In this document: piece by piece, positions 51,371 through 61,450 of the stretch
Layout: every line of letters begins with the position of its first letter
Position numbering within the stretch: the first letter of the stretch is position 1
Assembly (NCBI RefSeq): GCF_009363055.1
Contig: NZ_CP045292.1
Span: 744,001 to 808,000, forward strand
Reading direction: 5' to 3'
DNA from: Flavobacterium haoranii
GTDB taxonomy: Bacteria > Bacteroidota > Bacteroidia > Flavobacteriales > Flavobacteriaceae
Length of the DNA stretch: 64,000 bases
The notes under the pieces: model-generated
What the model saw: the letters and a program-made list of their open reading frames with translations, nothing else
Told to the model about the DNA's origin: nothing
Databases searched by the model: none
Translations under genes and position numbers: made by a program

Positions 51371-52291
51371 TTATATAATTACTACACCAGTGTTGTTTAC
51401 TTTAGAACAATGAACATCAAAAGAAGTATAAAATTCTTTTCCTAATTCATTGAATTTATCTTTCACTTTTTCAGCTACTTGATTTCCTTTACATAAAGCA
51501 AAAATTGAAGGTCCTGAACCCGAAATTCCAGAGTTCAAAGCGCCGTTTTCTAAAGCACTTTGCTTCAATTCTTCAAAATGAGGAATCAAATTTTTACGAG
51601 CCGGTTCTACGATTACATCAACTGCTGAACGACCAATTAAGTCATAATCTTCGGTGTACAAACCTGCTACTAATCCGGCCACATTTCCCCATTGCGTAAT
51701 GGCACTTTTCAACGGAACCTCTTTCGGTAAAACGGCTCTGGCTTCTGAAGTTTTGACTTCAATATGTGGATGAATAACCACAACATGCAATTCACTCGGG
51801 CTTTCAATATTGATTAAATCTAAAGGTTCGTAACCTCTAATTAAGGAAAATCCACCTAAAAGAGCAGGAGCAACGTTATCGGCATGTAAAGAGCCACTAG
51901 CAATGGCTTCACCAATCATACTAAAAGGAACCAATTCTTTTTTAGTCAACGGATTACCGGCTAAAACGTTAATGCCATAAACGGCTCCGGCAGCACTTGC
52001 TGCGCTACTTCCAATACCACTTCCGACTTTTATTTTCTTGTGAATTTCAATTTCAAAACCATAATCGAGTTGTAAATGATCGACTAAAGCTTGAGCGGCA
52101 ACTCCAGACACATTTTTTGAAGTTTCATAAGGTAAATCAGCGCCGGTAATTTGAGTAATGGTAATTCCTGGTGCTTCTTTTTTACGGAAAATCATTTCGT
52201 CGCCAATGCCTTCTAAACACAGTCCGATGATATCGAAACCACAAGAAAGATTAGCAACTGTTGCGGGGCAAAATATTTTTATTTCGTTCAT
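51371..52291 (-). CDS. thrB: homoserine kinase
   Basis: A 306-residue GHMP-family kinase that phosphorylates homoserine. The family motif I is FCPATVANLSCGFDIIGLCL (about residues 6-25), the ATP-binding GHMP loop is KVGSGIGSSAASAAGAVYG (about 86-104), and the C-terminal motif 3 is NGALNSGISGSGPSIFALCK. It lies 10 bases after thrA and 15 bases before thrC in the threonine operon. Confidence 0.96.
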   Translation of the reverse strand: MNEIKIFCPATVANLSCGFDIIGLCLEGIGDEMIFRKKEAPGITITQITGADLPYETSKNVSGVAAQALVDHLQLDYGFEIEIHKKIKVGSGIGSSAASAAGAVYGINVLAGNPLTKKELVPFSMIGEAIASGSLHADNVAPALLGGFSLIRGYEPLDLINIESPSELHVVVIHPHIEVKTSEARAVLPKEVPLKSAITQWGNVAGLVAGLYTEDYDLIGRSAVDVIVEPARKNLIPHFEELKQSALENGALNSGISGSGPSIFALCKGNQVAEKVKDKFNELGKEFYTSFDVHCSKVNNTGVVII

Positions 52292-52301
52292 AATCGATTT
52301 T

Positions 52302-54748
52302 TTAAAAGTTTCCTACACGTATTACATCTGCAAAAATTCCCGAAGCTGTTACGTCAGCGCCAGCACCGGCACCTTTAATGAGTAAAGGTTGTTCTTTGTA
52401 GCGATCGGTGTAGAATAATACAATATTGTCTTTTCCATCTAAATGATAAAACGGATGGTCTTTAGCGATGAATTGTAAACCAACAGACGCTTTTCCGTTG
52501 TCAAATTGGGCTACATATTTTAAGCGAAATTCTTTAGTTTGAGCTTCTTTCAATAATTCGTTAAAATGTGCTTTATGAGTTTCTAAACTCGTTAAAAAGT
52601 CGGGCACTGAAGTCGTGTCCAAACATTCTTTTGGTAGAAAGCTTTCGTTTGCAATATCACTCATTTCGTAAGCATAACCACTTTCTCTGATAAGAATTAA
52701 AAGCTTACGCATGACATCAACACCACTTAAATCAATCTTAGGATCTGGTTCTGTATAGCCTTCAATTTGAGCTTGTTTGACTATATCAATGAAAGTATCA
52801 CTCGTATTGAAATTATTGAAAATAAAGTTCAAACTTCCTGATAAAACCGCTTGAATTTTATGAATTCTGTCGCCGCTGGCAATACAATTTTTTAGCGTAT
52901 CGATAATTGGTAAACCGGCTCCAACATTCGTCTCGTATAAAAATGGAACTTTGTATTGGCGTACCAAATCTTTCAGTTCTCTGTAATTTTCTAGCGGAGA
53001 CGAACAAGCAATTTTGTTACAAGTAACCACCGCAATACTATTTTTTAAACAAGTGTTGTACCAAGTTGAAACATCGGCATCCGCTGTATTGTCAACGAAA
53101 ATACTATTACGTACATTGATTTCTTTGATCTTGGAAGTGAATTCGGCTAACGATGCTTTTTTACCGTTTTCTAAAGTTTCTTTCCAGTTTTTTAAGTCGA
53201 TTCCTTCTTTATCAAAATGCATTTTTCGGCTGTTGGATAATCCCAAAATACGAACCGAAATATTTAGGTTTTGTTTCAAAAATTCTTGTTGGTTTGAAAT
53301 TTGTTCAATGAATTTACTTCCAACATTTCCCGTTCCAACCACAAATAAATTTAATTGTTTGGTTACGGTTTCAAAGAAAACTTCATGCAATGCATTTAAT
53401 GCTTTTATCACATCTTTTGAATTGATTACAGCCGAAATATTACGTTCGGAAGCTCCTTGTGCAATGGCGCGAACATTAACATTATTTCGACCTAAAGTAC
53501 TGAACATTTTTCCGCTCAATCCTTGATGATTTTTCATTTGGTCACCCACAAGTGCAATGATACTCAAATCTTTTTCTAATTGACACGCATTCAATTGACC
53601 GTGAGTAATTTCCTTGTGAAATACTTCGTCAATATATTTTTTCGCTTTTTCTGCTTGATTTTCTAAAATTCCGATACAAATAGAATGTTCGGATGACGCC
53701 TGAGTGATAAAAATAACATTGATGTTGTGCAACGATAAGGTTTCGAAAAGCTTTTTAGCAATACCGGAAACACCAACCATTCCGCCGCCTTCAAGCGTTA
53801 GTAAAGCGATTTTATCAATATTACTAATTCCTTTTACCGATTGCTGTGGCGTTGTATTTTCATTAGAAATCAAAGTTCCATGTTCGTTAGGAGCAAAGGT
53901 GTTTTTGATCCAAATAGGAATTTGTTTTTTAAGCGCCGGTTGGATTGTTGGTGGATACAAAACTTTGGCACCAAAATGAGATAATTCCATCGCTTCTTGG
54001 TATGAAATAGAAGCGATAGGTTGCGCTTGTTTCACAATTTTAGGATTGGCCGCATACATTCCGCTGACATCTGTCCAAATTTCTAGAGAATCAGCAGAAA
54101 CACCATTAGCTAAGATGGCAGCTGTATAATCAGAACCTCCGCGACCTAAAGTAGTGGTGCTGCCATTTCGAGAACTAGCGATAAATCCGGGTAAAACAAA
54201 TAGTGATTTCTCTGTTTTTTTGAAATAATCATCAATATGTTGATAGGTTTCGGGATAAAAAACATTGGCATTACCAAAATTTTCATCGGTTACAATTAAA
54301 GAACGACTATCAACAAATGGATTCTGACTATCAAATTTTTGAGCAAAAAAACTAGAAATTATAGTAGAAGACAATAATTCGCCATAACCAATTATAGCGT
54401 CGTGAATTTTAGGTTGTACATCGCCCAAAAGATAGCAGCCTTCTAACAATGTTTCTAAATGTTTGAAATGCTTATGAATAGTTTTTTGAAGTTTTTCATC
54501 CTGTATCAAGTCAAGTTCTTGAATAACTGTTTCGTGTTGTTCTTTTAAGTTTGAGAACTTGGTTTTGTATTCTTTATTTTTTTCAGAAACCAAGTGTGTC
54601 AACTGAACTAGTTGGTCGGTTACACCGCTACAGGCAGATACTACAACAATTATTTTTGATTGTCTTTTTTTTGCTGAACAATATCAGCGACTTTTTTTAT
54701 ATTTTGAGCATTGGCTACTGATGTACCGCCAAATTTGAGTACTAACAT
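52302..54748 (-). CDS. thrA: bifunctional aspartokinase/homoserine dehydrogenase, apparent -1 frameshift near the N-terminus
   Basis: ThrA catalyses the first and third steps from aspartate to threonine. The aspartokinase half starts at ATG 54748 with MLVLKFGGTSVANAQNIKK; the frame breaks at eight A (54665-54672 on the T strand). One extra A continues it as QQKKRQSKIIVVVSACSGVT into the long frame ending at 52302. Full length is about 815 residues, as usual. Later motifs: GRGGSDYTAAI, two ACT regions (about residues 320-460, GVSGIAKKLFETLSLHNINV), the homoserine dehydrogenase Rossmann segment LFVVGTGNVGSKFIEQI, and GYTEPDPKIDLSGVDVMRK. It follows a Thr-rich leader peptide. Probably a sequencing error, not a real null. 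Confidence 0.92.
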
Positions 54749-54795
54749 AATGGAATATATAGATTAAAAGAATTTTTCTTACTAAAAAATAGCAA

Positions 54796-54855
54796 TACAG
54801 TTATAGTATTATATGTAAGAATTAAACCCCAAATGGGGTAGTAGTTGTAACTGTA
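54796..54855 (-). promoter_or_regulatory. putative thr operon attenuator structures
   Basis: In the leader transcript (minus strand) TACAGTTA (54855-54848), inside the Thr codons, can pair with TAACTGTA (54803-54796), followed by a U-rich tract down to 54784, giving a terminator-like stem. Within the Thr codons TTGTAAC/GTTACAA (54865-54859 and 54851-54845) form a competing 7-bp hairpin, and ACCCCA/TGGGGT lies at the leader stop. A ribosome stalled on Thr codons would cover the first strand and prevent the terminator stem. These pairings are seen; the switch is inference. Confidence 0.5.
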
Positions 54856-54938
54856 GTCGTTACAATAGTCGAAATGCCACAAGAAGAAATGATCTGTGCA
54901 TTAGAATTTGATAAATATTTCGACTGACTTTTAATCAT
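54822..54938 (-). CDS. thrL: thr operon leader peptide (threonine-rich, 38 residues)
   Basis: A 38-codon frame upstream of thrA: MIKSQSKYLSNSNAQ then IISSCGISTIVTTTV and TTTTPFGV. Eight Thr lie within residues 24-34, with Ile and Val between, as in E. coli ThrL although the sequence is unrelated. The stop is 73 bases before the thrA ATG and the intervening RNA can form alternative stems. This strongly suggests translation-coupled attenuation by threonine (and perhaps isoleucine) supply. A -7 box at 54944-54951 lies so close that the mRNA may begin at or next to the ATG. Confidence 0.78.
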   Translation of the reverse strand: MIKSQSKYLSNSNAQIISSCGISTIVTTTVTTTTPFGV

Positions 54939-54943
54939 TGGTA

Positions 54944-54951
54944 CAAATTTA
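54944..54951 (-). promoter_or_regulatory. -7 box for the thr operon
   Basis: Minus-strand TAAATTTG fits TAnnTTTG and ends 6 bases before the leader-peptide ATG, which predicts a nearly leaderless leader mRNA. A TTG lies only 14 bases upstream, so the -33 is poor. Bases 54952-55143 show no gene. Confidence 0.45.
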
Positions 54952-55143
54952 GAAAAAGAAAAAAACAATTAAAAATTTTACATTCTTTTTATGATTTTAT
55001 TAAATTTTAATTATTGAAAATACTTTAATTAATGAAATTACATTATTTATCTGTTAAATTTTATTTTATTGATAATTTTTATTTCAGTTTAATTTGCTTT
55101 TTCACGAATGTTTGCGGAATTTTGGGCTTTTAAAAATGTAAAA

Positions 55144-56652
55144 ATGGAATCTGTTCATTATATAAGTTCTGATATCTTAACAATTGAGAAAATTGATAGT
55201 ATTATTTCTCAAGATTTAAAATTGGCTTTATCAGAAGAAGCAAAAGTTTTAATTGAAAAATGTAGAACGTATTTAGACAAGAAAATGGAGACAAACGAAA
55301 CTCCTATTTATGGAATAAATACAGGGTTTGGTTCTCTTTGTAACGTTAAAATTTCTGATGAAAATTTATCGAAATTACAAGAGAATTTAGTTCGTTCTCA
55401 TGCTTGCGGAACAGGTGAAGAAGTGCCACATGAAGTGGTGAAAATAATGTTACTTTTAAAAATTCAATCCTTAAGTTATGGTCATTCGGGAGTGCAATTG
55501 GCAACAGTAGAAAGATTAATTGACTTTTATAATAACGATGTTTTACCTGTTGTTTATCAATTAGGTTCTTTGGGAGCATCTGGTGATTTAGCGCCTTTAG
55601 CACATTTATCTTTACCATTAATAGGTGATGGAGAAGTATATTATGATGGATTTAGACAACCCGCTCAAAAAGTTTTAGATAAATTAGGTTACGATCATAT
55701 AAAATTACAATCTAAAGAAGGATTAGCTTTATTAAATGGAACTCAATTTATGAGTGCTTATGGAGTTTATACTTTAATGAAAGCTAGTAAACTTTCTTAT
55801 TTAGCTGATGTTATTGGAGCAATTTCACTAGAAGCTTTTGATGGTAGAATTGAACCTTTTACTGATTTAATTCATTTAGTTCGTCCGCACAAAGGTCAAA
55901 TTCAAACTGCAGAACGTTTTCGTGAACTTTTAGAAGATAGTGAAATTATTAATCAGCCTAAAAAACATGTCCAAGATCCTTATTCTTTTAGATGTATTCC
56001 TCAAGTGCATGGAGCGTCAAAAGATACAATTGATTATGTGAAGAAAGTTTTTAGAACGGAAATAAATTCGGTTACTGATAATCCAAATATTTTTGCAACT
56101 GAAGATTTAATTATTTCTGGTGGAAATTTTCATGGGCAGCCATTAGCTTTAGCTTTAGATTTCTTAGGAATTGCCGTTGCTGAACTAGGAAGTATTTCTG
56201 AAAGAAGAACTTATCAATTAATTTCGGGTTTAAGAGATTTACCTGCATTTTTAGTAAACGATCCGGGATTAAATTCTGGTTTTATGATTCCGCAATATAC
56301 TGCGGCGAGTATTGTGAGTCAAAACAAACAATTGGCAACTCCAGCAAGTATTGATAGTATTGTTTCGAGTAACGGACAAGAAGATCATGTAAGTATGGGA
56401 GCAAACGCTGCTACAAAAACACTTCGTATTGTTGAAAACTTAGAGCGTATTTTAGCGATTGAATTACTAAATGCATCACAAGCTATAGAATTTAGACGTC
56501 CGTTAAAATCGAGCGAGTTTATTGAAAGTTTCTTAAAACTTTACAGAGAAGAAGTAAGTTTTGTTGATGAAGATAGATATTTACACTTAGATATTGAAAA
56601 ATCAATTTTGTTTATCAATAGTTTTCAAATTGATAGCGAAGTTTTAAATTAA
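55144..56652 (+). CDS. hutH: histidine ammonia-lyase
   Basis: A 502-residue MIO-dependent ammonia-lyase converting histidine to urocanate. The catalytic Tyr is in IYGINTGFG (Y56), the MIO-forming triad is A145-S146-G147 in GSLGASGDLAPLAHL, and GNFHGQPLALALDF and QEDHVSMGANAA follow. Length fits HutH. The in-frame extension to 55108 adds a Phe-rich segment with no homology, so ATG at 55144 is preferred. No other hut genes are adjacent. Tyrosine/phenylalanine lyases share the fold, but the motifs favour histidine. Confidence 0.93.
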   Translation: MESVHYISSDILTIEKIDSIISQDLKLALSEEAKVLIEKCRTYLDKKMETNETPIYGINTGFGSLCNVKISDENLSKLQENLVRSHACGTGEEVPHEVVKIMLLLKIQSLSYGHSGVQLATVERLIDFYNNDVLPVVYQLGSLGASGDLAPLAHLSLPLIGDGEVYYDGFRQPAQKVLDKLGYDHIKLQSKEGLALLNGTQFMSAYGVYTLMKASKLSYLADVIGAISLEAFDGRIEPFTDLIHLVRPHKGQIQTAERFRELLEDSEIINQPKKHVQDPYSFRCIPQVHGASKDTIDYVKKVFRTEINSVTDNPNIFATEDLIISGGNFHGQPLALALDFLGIAVAELGSISERRTYQLISGLRDLPAFLVNDPGLNSGFMIPQYTAASIVSQNKQLATPASIDSIVSSNGQEDHVSMGANAATKTLRIVENLERILAIELLNASQAIEFRRPLKSSEFIESFLKLYREEVSFVDEDRYLHLDIEKSILFINSFQIDSEVLN

Positions 56653-56657
56653 TAAAA

Positions 56658-56680
56658 AAAGCCACTTATTAAGTGGCTTT
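56658..56680. terminator. bidirectional terminator
   Basis: Perfect 10-bp stem AAAGCCACTT/AAGTGGCTTT with loop ATT and T-runs on both sides, between hutH and the convergent DUF1304 gene. Confidence 0.85.
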
Positions 56681-56685
56681 TTTTA

Positions 56686-57042
56686 TTAATTCATAATTAG
56701 TACAATTGTAATTATTGCAGGCAAAGCTTGAATATAAAATATTTTTTTAGAAGCAGATAAAGCTCCATAAATTCGAGCAACTGATACGCAAATTAAAAAG
56801 AACAATGCTATATTCTTACTCCAAAATTCATCGTTTATAAATAAAGACCAAAGTAAACCCGCTGAAAGAAATCCGTTATACAATCCTTGATTTGCTGCTA
56901 ATGTTTTTGTAGGTTCAAATAATTCATTAGGGAAATTACGAAATACTTTTGGGCCTTTTGTTGTCCATAAAAACATCTCTAATACTAAAAAGTAGAAGTG
57001 AAGTAAAGCTATTATAACTATTAGAATTTTGGCAACAATCAT
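56686..57042 (-). CDS. DUF1304 domain membrane protein
   Basis: A 118-residue inner-membrane protein with about four helices and the DUF1304 features LLHFYFLVLEMFLWTTKGPK and KTLAANQGLYNGFLSAGLLW. No function is established for the family. Its ATG overlaps the stop of the GldL-like mini-gene (57039-57042, ATGA), so it is translationally coupled in the rimK-like operon and is its last gene. Confidence 0.88.
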   Translation of the reverse strand: MIVAKILIVIIALLHFYFLVLEMFLWTTKGPKVFRNFPNELFEPTKTLAANQGLYNGFLSAGLLWSLFINDEFWSKNIALFFLICVSVARIYGALSASKKIFYIQALPAIITIVLIMN

Positions 57043-57221
57043 TTTTTAGTTTTTAAAATATTAATTATTAAAATCAAAATTGCACCGACCTCCGAAAGCA
57101 TTCCAATAAATAATAGAATTTTGGCACCAGGCCAATGCATTATTTTGAATAACGCGCCTATAATTGTTATAGCAAATCCAAGCAAGAAAAAAACTAAAGG
57201 AAACTTATATTTGTTTTCCAT
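57039..57221 (-). CDS. GldL-like two-helix mini-protein
   Basis: A 60-residue membrane protein with two helices (about residues 7-26 and 34-55) and the loop ALFKIMHWPGAKILLFIGM. This closely resembles the N-terminal membrane part of the gliding/T9SS motor protein GldL, but the cytoplasmic C-terminal domain of GldL is missing. It begins on the base after the rimK-like gene's stop and overlaps DUF1304 as ATGA. A role in gliding is not implied; many Bacteroidota carry such small GldL-related proteins. Confidence 0.8.
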   Translation of the reverse strand: MENKYKFPLVFFLLGFAITIIGALFKIMHWPGAKILLFIGMLSEVGAILILIINILKTKK

Positions 57222-58592
57222 CTATTGTTTCCATTTAAAATTTTTCTCAATAGCTTTAATCATTTCACCAGCAATATCTTTTTGAGTTGCTCCTTCAATT
57301 CCTTCAAGACCTGGAGATGAATTTACTTCTAATAATAATGGACCTTTAGAAGAACGAATTATGTCTACACCAGCTACTTTTAAATCCATTGCTTTAGTAG
57401 CACGAATTGCTATTTTCTTTTCTTCGGCAGTAACTTTAACTACAGATGCAGTTCCACCCATATGAATATTCGCTCTAAATTCCCCTGGAGCAGCTTCTCG
57501 TTGCATAGCAGCTACAACTTTTCCGTCTACAACAAAAAGACGCAAATCTTTACCATTTGCCTCTTTGATGAATTCTTGTACTAAGATGTTAGCATTTAAA
57601 CTTTTAAAAGCGTTGATTACTGATTCTGCTGCTTTTTTAGTTTCTGCTAAAACTACACCTTTACCTTGTGTTCCTTCTAAAAGTTTAACAATTAAAGGCG
57701 AACCACCTACCATTTTAATTAAATCGTCAGTATCCAAAGGAGAATTAGCAAATCCTGTTGTAGGAATATCAACTCCGTTATTTAATAATAATTGTAGTGA
57801 AAACAATTTGTCTCTGGACTGACTAATGGCAGCTGCGCCATTTAAGGCAAAAACTTTTAAAGCTTCGAATTGACGAGTTAAAGCACAGCCATAATAAGTC
57901 ATACTCGGTCTTATTCTTGGAATTACAGCGTCAAAATCATTTAAAATTTTACCACCACGATAATGAATCTCAGGAGTTTCAGCATCTAGTTTCATGTAGC
58001 AATATTTCAAATTTAAGAAGTGCATTTCATGACCACGCATTTCTCCGGCTTCAATAATTCTTTTATTACTATAAAGTTCAGGATTACTTGCTAATACGGC
58101 AATTTTTAAACCTTTTTTAGCTTCAACATCTGAATAATAATATTCTTTTAATTTTTCTTTAGTTGGTTGACCTAATAAATATTTTGCTTCAGGATCAACT
58201 AAGATTCTTCCCGACATAGCTTCTCTTCCTAAAAGCATACGGAATCCCATTGAATCTCTGTTAGTTAAAGTAACTTCAATTTCCCAAGATTTACCACCAA
58301 TTTCTAAAGTTGTTTTAATTACATAACGTTTTTCTCTAAATCCGCTTGAACTTTTTACAACCCTTTGGTCGACTAGTTTTGCTTCGCAATGAATAACTGC
58401 TTTAGCATTGTTTTGAATAGGGTTAATATCAAACTTTATCCATTCTTCATTATCTTTTTGAAAAGGTTTAATATTTATAGCGTGAAGTGCAGAAGTTTTT
58501 GCTCCAGAATCAACACGAGCTTTAATAGTAGGAATACCAAGAGTAGGGAAAGAGCACCATTCTTCACTACCAACAATTACTTTATCTAACAT
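57222..58592 (-). CDS. RimK-type ATP-grasp ligase fused to a retropepsin-like zinc-protease-type domain
   Basis: A 456-residue fusion. Residues 1-145 are a RimB/RloA-like putative ATP-dependent zinc protease domain with the retropepsin-type [14 protein letters not shown] and a second half ending [15 protein letters not shown]. Residues 155-456 are a RimK/glutamate ligase ATP-grasp domain with [30 protein letters not shown], and [14 protein letters not shown]. RimK adds Glu residues to ribosomal protein S6; the fused domain is usually a separate gene beside rimK. The exact target here is unknown. First gene of an operon with the GldL-like and DUF1304 genes. Confidence 0.88.
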   Translation of the reverse strand: MLDKVIVGSEEWCSFPTLGIPTIKARVDSGAKTSALHAINIKPFQKDNEEWIKFDINPIQNNAKAVIHCEAKLVDQRVVKSSSGFREKRYVIKTTLEIGGKSWEIEVTLTNRDSMGFRMLLGREAMSGRILVDPEAKYLLGQPTKEKLKEYYYSDVEAKKGLKIAVLASNPELYSNKRIIEAGEMRGHEMHFLNLKYCYMKLDAETPEIHYRGGKILNDFDAVIPRIRPSMTYYGCALTRQFEALKVFALNGAAAISQSRDKLFSLQLLLNNGVDIPTTGFANSPLDTDDLIKMVGGSPLIVKLLEGTQGKGVVLAETKKAAESVINAFKSLNANILVQEFIKEANGKDLRLFVVDGKVVAAMQREAAPGEFRANIHMGGTASVVKVTAEEKKIAIRATKAMDLKVAGVDIIRSSKGPLLLEVNSSPGLEGIEGATQKDIAGEMIKAIEKNFKWKQ

Positions 58593-58638
58593 TTATTGTT
58601 TCTAATTTTAATCTAAAGTACTAATTTTTTTTAATAAA

Positions 58639-58665
58639 AAAATCCTGCTTATTTAGCAGGATTTT
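58639..58665 (-). terminator. terminator of clpC
   Basis: Perfect 11-bp stem AAAATCCTGCT/AGCAGGATTTT with a 5-base loop, 10 bases past the clpC stop on the minus strand, followed by a T-run. Confidence 0.85.
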
Positions 58666-58674
58666 CTTTGGTTT

Positions 58675-61195
58675 TTACTTGAATTGTAAGTTCACTTTTT
58701 CTTCATCTAAATCCATAAAAATTTCATCACCTTCATGTATTTTTGAAGTTATAATTTCTTCTGCAAGAGCATCTTCAACATATTTTTGAATAGCACGTTT
58801 TAAAGGTCTTGCTCCAAATTGCTTATCAAAACCTTTTTCTGCAATATAATCTTTAGCTTTTTCAGAAAGTCTTAAATCGTAGCCTAAATCTTTAACTCTG
58901 TCGTATAATTTAGCCATTTCGATGTCGATAATTTTATCAATATCTTCTTTATCAAGCGGATTGAAAACAATTACATCATCAATACGATTTAAAAACTCAG
59001 GTGCAAAGGCTTTTTTCAATGCATTTTCAATTACTCCTTTTGCGTGATCTTCTGCTTGAGAAGTTTTTGCTGTTGTACCAAAACCAACACCTTGACCAAA
59101 GTCTTTTAATTGTCTTGCTCCAACATTTGAAGTCATAATAATTATAGTATTTCTAAAATCAATTTTACGACCTAAACTGTCAGTTAAATGTCCGTCATCT
59201 AAAACTTGAAGCATCATGTTGAATACATCAGGATGCGCTTTTTCAATTTCGTCTAAAAGAACAACGCAATAAGGTTTTCTACGAACTTTTTCAGTTAATT
59301 GACCGCCTTCTTCATAACCTACATATCCAGGAGGTGCTCCAACTAATCTCGAAATTGCAAATTTTTCCATGTATTCACTCATGTCAATTCTTACTAAAGC
59401 ATCTTCAGAATCAAATAATTCTTTTGCCAATACTTTAGCTAATTGAGTTTTTCCAACACCAGTTGAACCTAAGAAAATAAACGAACCAATTGGTTTATTT
59501 GGATCTTTTAATCCGGCTCTATTACGTTGAATAGATTTTGCGATTTTCTCAACAGCTTCATCTTGTCCAATTACTTTACCTTTAATTAGTTCAGGTAGTT
59601 TAGCTAACTTATTACTTTCAGTTTGTGCAATACGATTTACAGGAATTCCTGTCATCATAGAAACTACATCTGCAACATTATCTTCAGTTACCGTTACACG
59701 ATTGTTTTTAGAATCTTCTTCCCATTTTTCTTGAGCAATTGCTAAGTCTTTTTCAATTTTCTTTTCATCGTCTCTTAACTTAGCCGCATCTTCATATTTC
59801 TGTTTTTTAACAACTTCATTTTTCTTTACACGAACATCTTCTAATTGACGTTCTAATTCTAAAATTTGTTTAGGAACATCAATATTTGTGATGTGAACAC
59901 GAGATCCTGCTTCATCTAGAGCGTCAATGGCTTTGTCTGGTAAAAACCTATCAGTCATGTATCGACTTGTTAATTTAACACAAGCTTCAATAGCTTCGGG
60001 TGTATAAATAACATTGTGATGATCTTCATATTTAGCTTTAATGTTGTTCAAAATAGTAATAGTTTCTTCAACAGATGTTGGTTCAACTACAACTTTTTGA
60101 AAACGACGTTCTAAAGCTCCATCTTTTTCAATGTATTGACGATATTCGTCTAGAGTAGTAGCTCCAATACATTGGATTTCACCTCTAGCTAGAGCGGGTT
60201 TAAACATATTGGATGCATCCAAAGAACCAGTTGCGCCACCAGCGCCAACAATAGTATGGATTTCATCAATGAAAAGAATGATGTCGTCGTTTTTCTCCAA
60301 CTCATTCATTACAGCTTTCATTCTTTCTTCAAATTGTCCTCTGTATTTAGTTCCAGCTACTAAACTGGCTAAATCTAGAGTTACAACGCGTTTGTTGAAT
60401 AAAATACGAGATACTTTCTTTTGATAATCATTAAAGCTAATCCTTCTGCAATAGCAGATTTACCAACTCCTGGTTCTCCAATTAATAAAGGATTATTTTT
60501 CTTTCTTCTACTTAGAATTTGAGAAACACGCTCAATTTCTTTTTCTCTACCTACAACAGGATCTAATTTTCCTTCTTCGGCAAGTTCAGTTAAATCACGA
60601 CCAAAATTGTCTAATACAGGAGTTTTAGATTTTTTTGTTGTTTTATTACCTTGTGGAGGATTATTAAATCCACTATCTTTTGATAAATCATCATTATCAG
60701 CATCATCGTTGAAAGACTCTGCTTTAGGTAAGTTTTCTATATAATCATCTTCGTTTGTTGTCATGGCGGTATATTGTTCTTTTACTGTTTCATAATCAAT
60801 TTTTAGCTTATTCAATAGTTTTGTTGTGGGATCATTTTCATTACGTAAAATACATAACAATAAATGAGCTGTACTTATAATGCTGCTATTGAAAAGTTTT
60901 GCTTCTAAAAAGTTGTTTTTAAAGCTCTTTCAGCTTGTCTAGTTAAATGAAGGTTTTTTTTATCATTATTTTGAACTCCAACTGAATTAGCAGGGCTTAG
61001 TATTTCAACCTTTTTTCGTAATAAATCAAAGTCAACTGCCATATTATTCAATATCGTCATTGCTTTGCCATTACCTTCTCTTAAAAGTCCAAGCATAAGA
61101 TGTTCGGTGCCAATAAAATCGTGCCCCAAACGTAATGCTTCTTCTTTACTATAAGAGATTACTTCTTTTACTCTTGGTGAAAAATTATCGTCCAT
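58675..61195 (-). CDS. clpC: ATP-dependent Clp protease ATP-binding subunit ClpC, with two apparent -1 frameshifts
   Basis: ClpC is the Hsp100 unfoldase that feeds substrates to ClpP. Three frames together give about 840 residues, the normal size: the N-terminal Clp_N repeat ([20 protein letters not shown], from 61195), the linker and first ATPase ([18 protein letters not shown]), and the second ATPase ([20 protein letters not shown]) with C-terminal D2 domain to 58675. Breaks are at five A (60907-60911; one more base gives TTFLEAKLF) and in the A-rich tract at 60415-60422 (one more gives [15 protein letters not shown]). A central coiled-coil with UVR-like residues is present. Probably sequence errors in an essential-type gene. 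Confidence 0.93.
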
Positions 61196-61450
61196 TATTA
61201 TTAATATCTAATTGTAAATATACTAAGAATTCTATTGAAATTGCAAATAATATGCCTAATCTTAGTATACTGACGAATTGACAAACTTTATTTTAAATAT
61301 GAAAGAAATTGAAAATAAAATCATAAACATTTTGTAAAATTCATTGTTAATAAAAAAATCAAATTAATTTAAAATTAGCTTATATAAAAAGGTAAAAAGG
61401 CGTATATTGGCACGTTTAACATATAGATGATAAATTAAATATAAATACTT

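Noticed and set aside
53014..53526. 170-codon frame opposite thrA
   Set aside because: Antisense shadow of thrA; the product is low in recognisable motifs and has no promoter.
58675..61195. Three separate Clp-like genes
   Set aside because: They are consecutive parts of one ClpC; two single-base corrections restore a normal product.
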